From Chryseobacterium gleum (GTDB taxonomy: Bacteria > Bacteroidota > Bacteroidia > Flavobacteriales_C > GCA-002722245), in assembly GCA_945903925.1 (NCBI GenBank), contig CAMDPJ010000004.1:1-23402 (forward strand): DNA of 23,402 nt, read 5' to 3'. Below are positions 21,633 to 23,402 of this stretch, piece after piece; within the stretch, counting starts at the first letter, position 1, and every line of letters starts with the position of its first letter. The notes under the pieces are model-generated. The model worked only from the letters and a program-made list of their open reading frames with translations. It was not told where the DNA came from and did no database searches. A program made the position numbers and the translations under genes.

Positions 21633-22010
21633 ATGAAGCATCTTTTTAAGTATATCGCCCTTTTTGTTATTGTTATTTCAATTTCATCTTGTGCTAAGGA
21701 AACACAACAAAAATTGGTGGGTAAATGGAAGATGTATGTTGTTCCGGCAAAAGTGTACAATGAGATTTGGACTTTTACTGATACCGATGTTTCGAGAGCT
21801 TACGAATATCCTGATAGCACTATTGTTATGCAGAGAGGTGTTTACGAAATGAATGGAAGCAAAGGATTCACTATTTCTGGTGCGAATTCAACTATGGTTG
21901 GTGTGGAGTATTTTAAAGGTGATTGGACAATCAAAGATATTGATGCCCTAGGAATGGTAATTTTTCGTCAGGATATAGGCACAGTATACAATGAGTTCGA
22001 AAAACAATAA
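21633..22010 (+). CDS. Small lipoprotein, copy 2 of a tandem paralogous pair
   Basis: This 125-aa predicted lipoprotein starts MKHLFKYIALFVIVISISSCAK, with lipobox ISSC (Cys20). It shares with copy 1 the KE...KL post-Cys segment, W-K near residue 30, WTF, DS before a G-x-Y strand, ISGANSxMxGxExFKG and a final Y-x-EF-x-K. Overall identity looks modest (about a quarter to a third by eye), so the duplication is old or fast-evolving. The two genes are 47 bp apart, and radA begins immediately after the stop with no gap. Function is unknown; a lipocalin-like ligand-binding barrel is a guess from the W and beta pattern. Confidence 0.8.
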   Translation: MKHLFKYIALFVIVISISSCAKETQQKLVGKWKMYVVPAKVYNEIWTFTDTDVSRAYEYPDSTIVMQRGVYEMNGSKGFTISGANSTMVGVEYFKGDWTIKDIDALGMVIFRQDIGTVYNEFEKQ

Positions 22011-23378
22011 ATGGCCAAGTTAAAGTCGGTTTACGTTTGCACTTCCTGTGGAAACCAATCGGCCAAATGGTTAGGAAGATGCACGGCCTGTGGTGAATGG
22101 AACACGTATCAAGAAGAAATTACCAGCAGCAATAAAACACAAAACACTTCTATTCCTGGCATTGTAGCGCTAGAGCCTACGCTCTTGCACGAAGTTCAGC
22201 CTCTCAGCAAAGAAAGAATTATTTTAAAAGATACCGAGCTTAACCGCGTATTGGGAGACGGTTTGGTTGCTGGCTCGGTGATATTATTTACAGGAGAGCC
22301 AGGCATTGGTAAGTCAACATTAATGCTGCAAATCGCACTGCAATTTCCGGGCAAAAAAGTGTTGTATGTCTCGGGTGAAGAGAGTCCGCAACAAATAAAA
22401 TCTCGTGCAGATAGACTCCAAAAAATCAACGAACACATTTATATTCTTCCCGAAACCAATGTGGAAAGAATACTAGAGCATATTCAAAAGCAAGAACCAG
22501 AGTTGCTCATCATCGATTCTATTCAAACTTTACAAACTTCAAAGTTAGATTCTGCGCCGGGCACGGTGAGTCAGATTAGAGAATGTGCGAACGATATTAC
22601 ATTAATCGCGAAGAGAAGAAATATCCCTACTTTTTTAATAGGGCATATTACTAAAGACGGACAAATTGCTGGTCCGAAAGTGCTAGAGCACATGGTTGAT
22701 GTGGTGCTTACTTTCGAAGGGGATAGAAACCATATTTATCGAATTATTAGAAGTTCAAAAAACCGTTTCGGACCCTCGAATGAAATTGGTATTTACCAAA
22801 TGGAGGAGTACGGATTGAAAGTAGTAGAGAATCCATCTTCCATCTTGCTTTCACAAAACGAAGAGAACTTAAGCGGTATCGCTATTTCTGCTTCTATGGA
22901 AGGCATTCGTCCGCTATTGATAGAAACCCAAGCATTAGTAAGTACAGCAGCTTATGGAACCCCACAGCGCTCTGCAACCGGCTTTGATACACGTCGCTTA
23001 AATATGTTGTTGGCGGTATTAGAAAAACGCTGCGGATTTAAAATTCAACTCAAAGACGTTTTCTTAAATATCACTGGCGGAATTAAACCCGAAGACACAG
23101 GAATCGATCTATCTATCGTTGCCGCCATTCTTTCATCTGGCGTAGATATTCCAATTCCATCTACTTTTTGCTTTGCAGGAGAGATAGGATTATCTGGAGA
23201 AATTCGCTCTGTGCGCAATGTTGGTGCACGCATCAAAGAAGCCGAAAAAATGGGCTTCAAAACTATTTTCCTTTCTAAGTATAATGATGAGGATTCGTTG
23301 AAAGGAAAGAGTATAAAGATTGTTAGAGTGGGGAAGGCGCAGGATTTAGTGCAGCATTTGTTTAGAAACGCGGAGTAA
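22011..23378 (+). CDS. radA: DNA repair protein RadA
   Basis: This 455-aa protein is a RecA-like ATPase/helicase aiding branch migration in recombination repair. The N-terminal C4 zinc finger has Cys10, Cys13, Cys24 and Cys27 (CTSCGNQSAKWLGRCTACGE). The RecA core has Walker A GEPGIGKST (95-103), Walker B LLIIDSIQTL and the RadA-specific KNRFG motif (250-254). The C-terminal domain is Lon-protease-like (about 280-455, SASMEGIRPLLIETQALVS, FLNITGGIKPEDTGIDLSIV, GEIGLSGEIRSV). Length is normal. The ATG directly follows the lipoprotein stop (TAA-ATG), so it is in the same transcript. The remaining 24 bases to the window end show nothing. Confidence 0.96.
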   Translation: MAKLKSVYVCTSCGNQSAKWLGRCTACGEWNTYQEEITSSNKTQNTSIPGIVALEPTLLHEVQPLSKERIILKDTELNRVLGDGLVAGSVILFTGEPGIGKSTLMLQIALQFPGKKVLYVSGEESPQQIKSRADRLQKINEHIYILPETNVERILEHIQKQEPELLIIDSIQTLQTSKLDSAPGTVSQIRECANDITLIAKRRNIPTFLIGHITKDGQIAGPKVLEHMVDVVLTFEGDRNHIYRIIRSSKNRFGPSNEIGIYQMEEYGLKVVENPSSILLSQNEENLSGIAISASMEGIRPLLIETQALVSTAAYGTPQRSATGFDTRRLNMLLAVLEKRCGFKIQLKDVFLNITGGIKPEDTGIDLSIVAAILSSGVDIPIPSTFCFAGEIGLSGEIRSVRNVGARIKEAEKMGFKTIFLSKYNDEDSLKGKSIKIVRVGKAQDLVQHLFRNAE

Positions 23379-23402
23379 ACTTAGTACGTCTCCCCTGGCG
23401 CG

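Overview
The window looks like chromosomal DNA from a member of the Bacteroidota. The evidence is the fumarate-reductase-like sdhCAB operon, a DUF4270 lipoprotein next to a stand-alone GT5-type 'glycogen synthase' N-domain and panC, the prs-rplY(ctc)-pth operon, many small lipoproteins, few Shine-Dalgarno motifs, and promoter elements resembling the Bacteroidota -33 TTG / -7 TAnnTTTG pattern. It is mostly housekeeping DNA, with a short, visibly decaying accessory patch at about 5.0-6.6 kb. I could not place it below phylum/class level.

Layout. 1-1826 (-): 5' part of a two-domain dehydrogenase (zinc alcohol-dehydrogenase-like half fused to a Gfo/Idh/MocA half), cut by the window edge. 1916-4949 (-): a three-gene MacAB-type ABC export operon (lipoprotein adaptor, FtsX-like permease, ATPase) with TAATG overlaps at both junctions. 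5039-6356 (-): a DUF2281/PIN toxin-antitoxin pair whose toxin has a single in-frame TAA, then a secreted small protein that also has a single in-frame TAA. Both frames continue cleanly past the stop, so both look like recent nonsense alleles. 6357-6609: repeats and the sdh terminator. 6610-10179 (-): sdhC-sdhA-sdhB. 10308-11591 (+): Xaa-Pro aminopeptidase. 11600-11742: foldback repeat. 11769-13962 (-): prs-rplY-pth. 14077-14158 (+): tRNA-Leu(CAA). 14228-16212 (+): dCMP/CMP deaminase-like protein and an S41 C-terminal processing protease. 16280-16486 (-): tiny Ala-rich lipoprotein. 16613-17221 (+): Mn/Fe superoxide dismutase. 17275-19381 (-): GT5-like protein and DUF4270 lipoprotein. 19506-23378 (+): panC, panD, a heptose-1-phosphate adenylyltransferase (HldE C-domain type), two tandem paralogous 125-aa lipoproteins, and radA.

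How the genes fit together: sdhCAB forms complex II. prs-rplY-pth supplies PRPP and translation functions. panC and panD make beta-alanine and pantothenate for CoA. The adaptor, permease and ATPase should form one envelope-spanning export machine. The strongest non-routine signals are the two neighbouring nonsense-interrupted genes, the duplicated lipoprotein pair before radA, and the set of intergenic hairpin or foldback repeats. I do not see a convincing new defence or mobile system.
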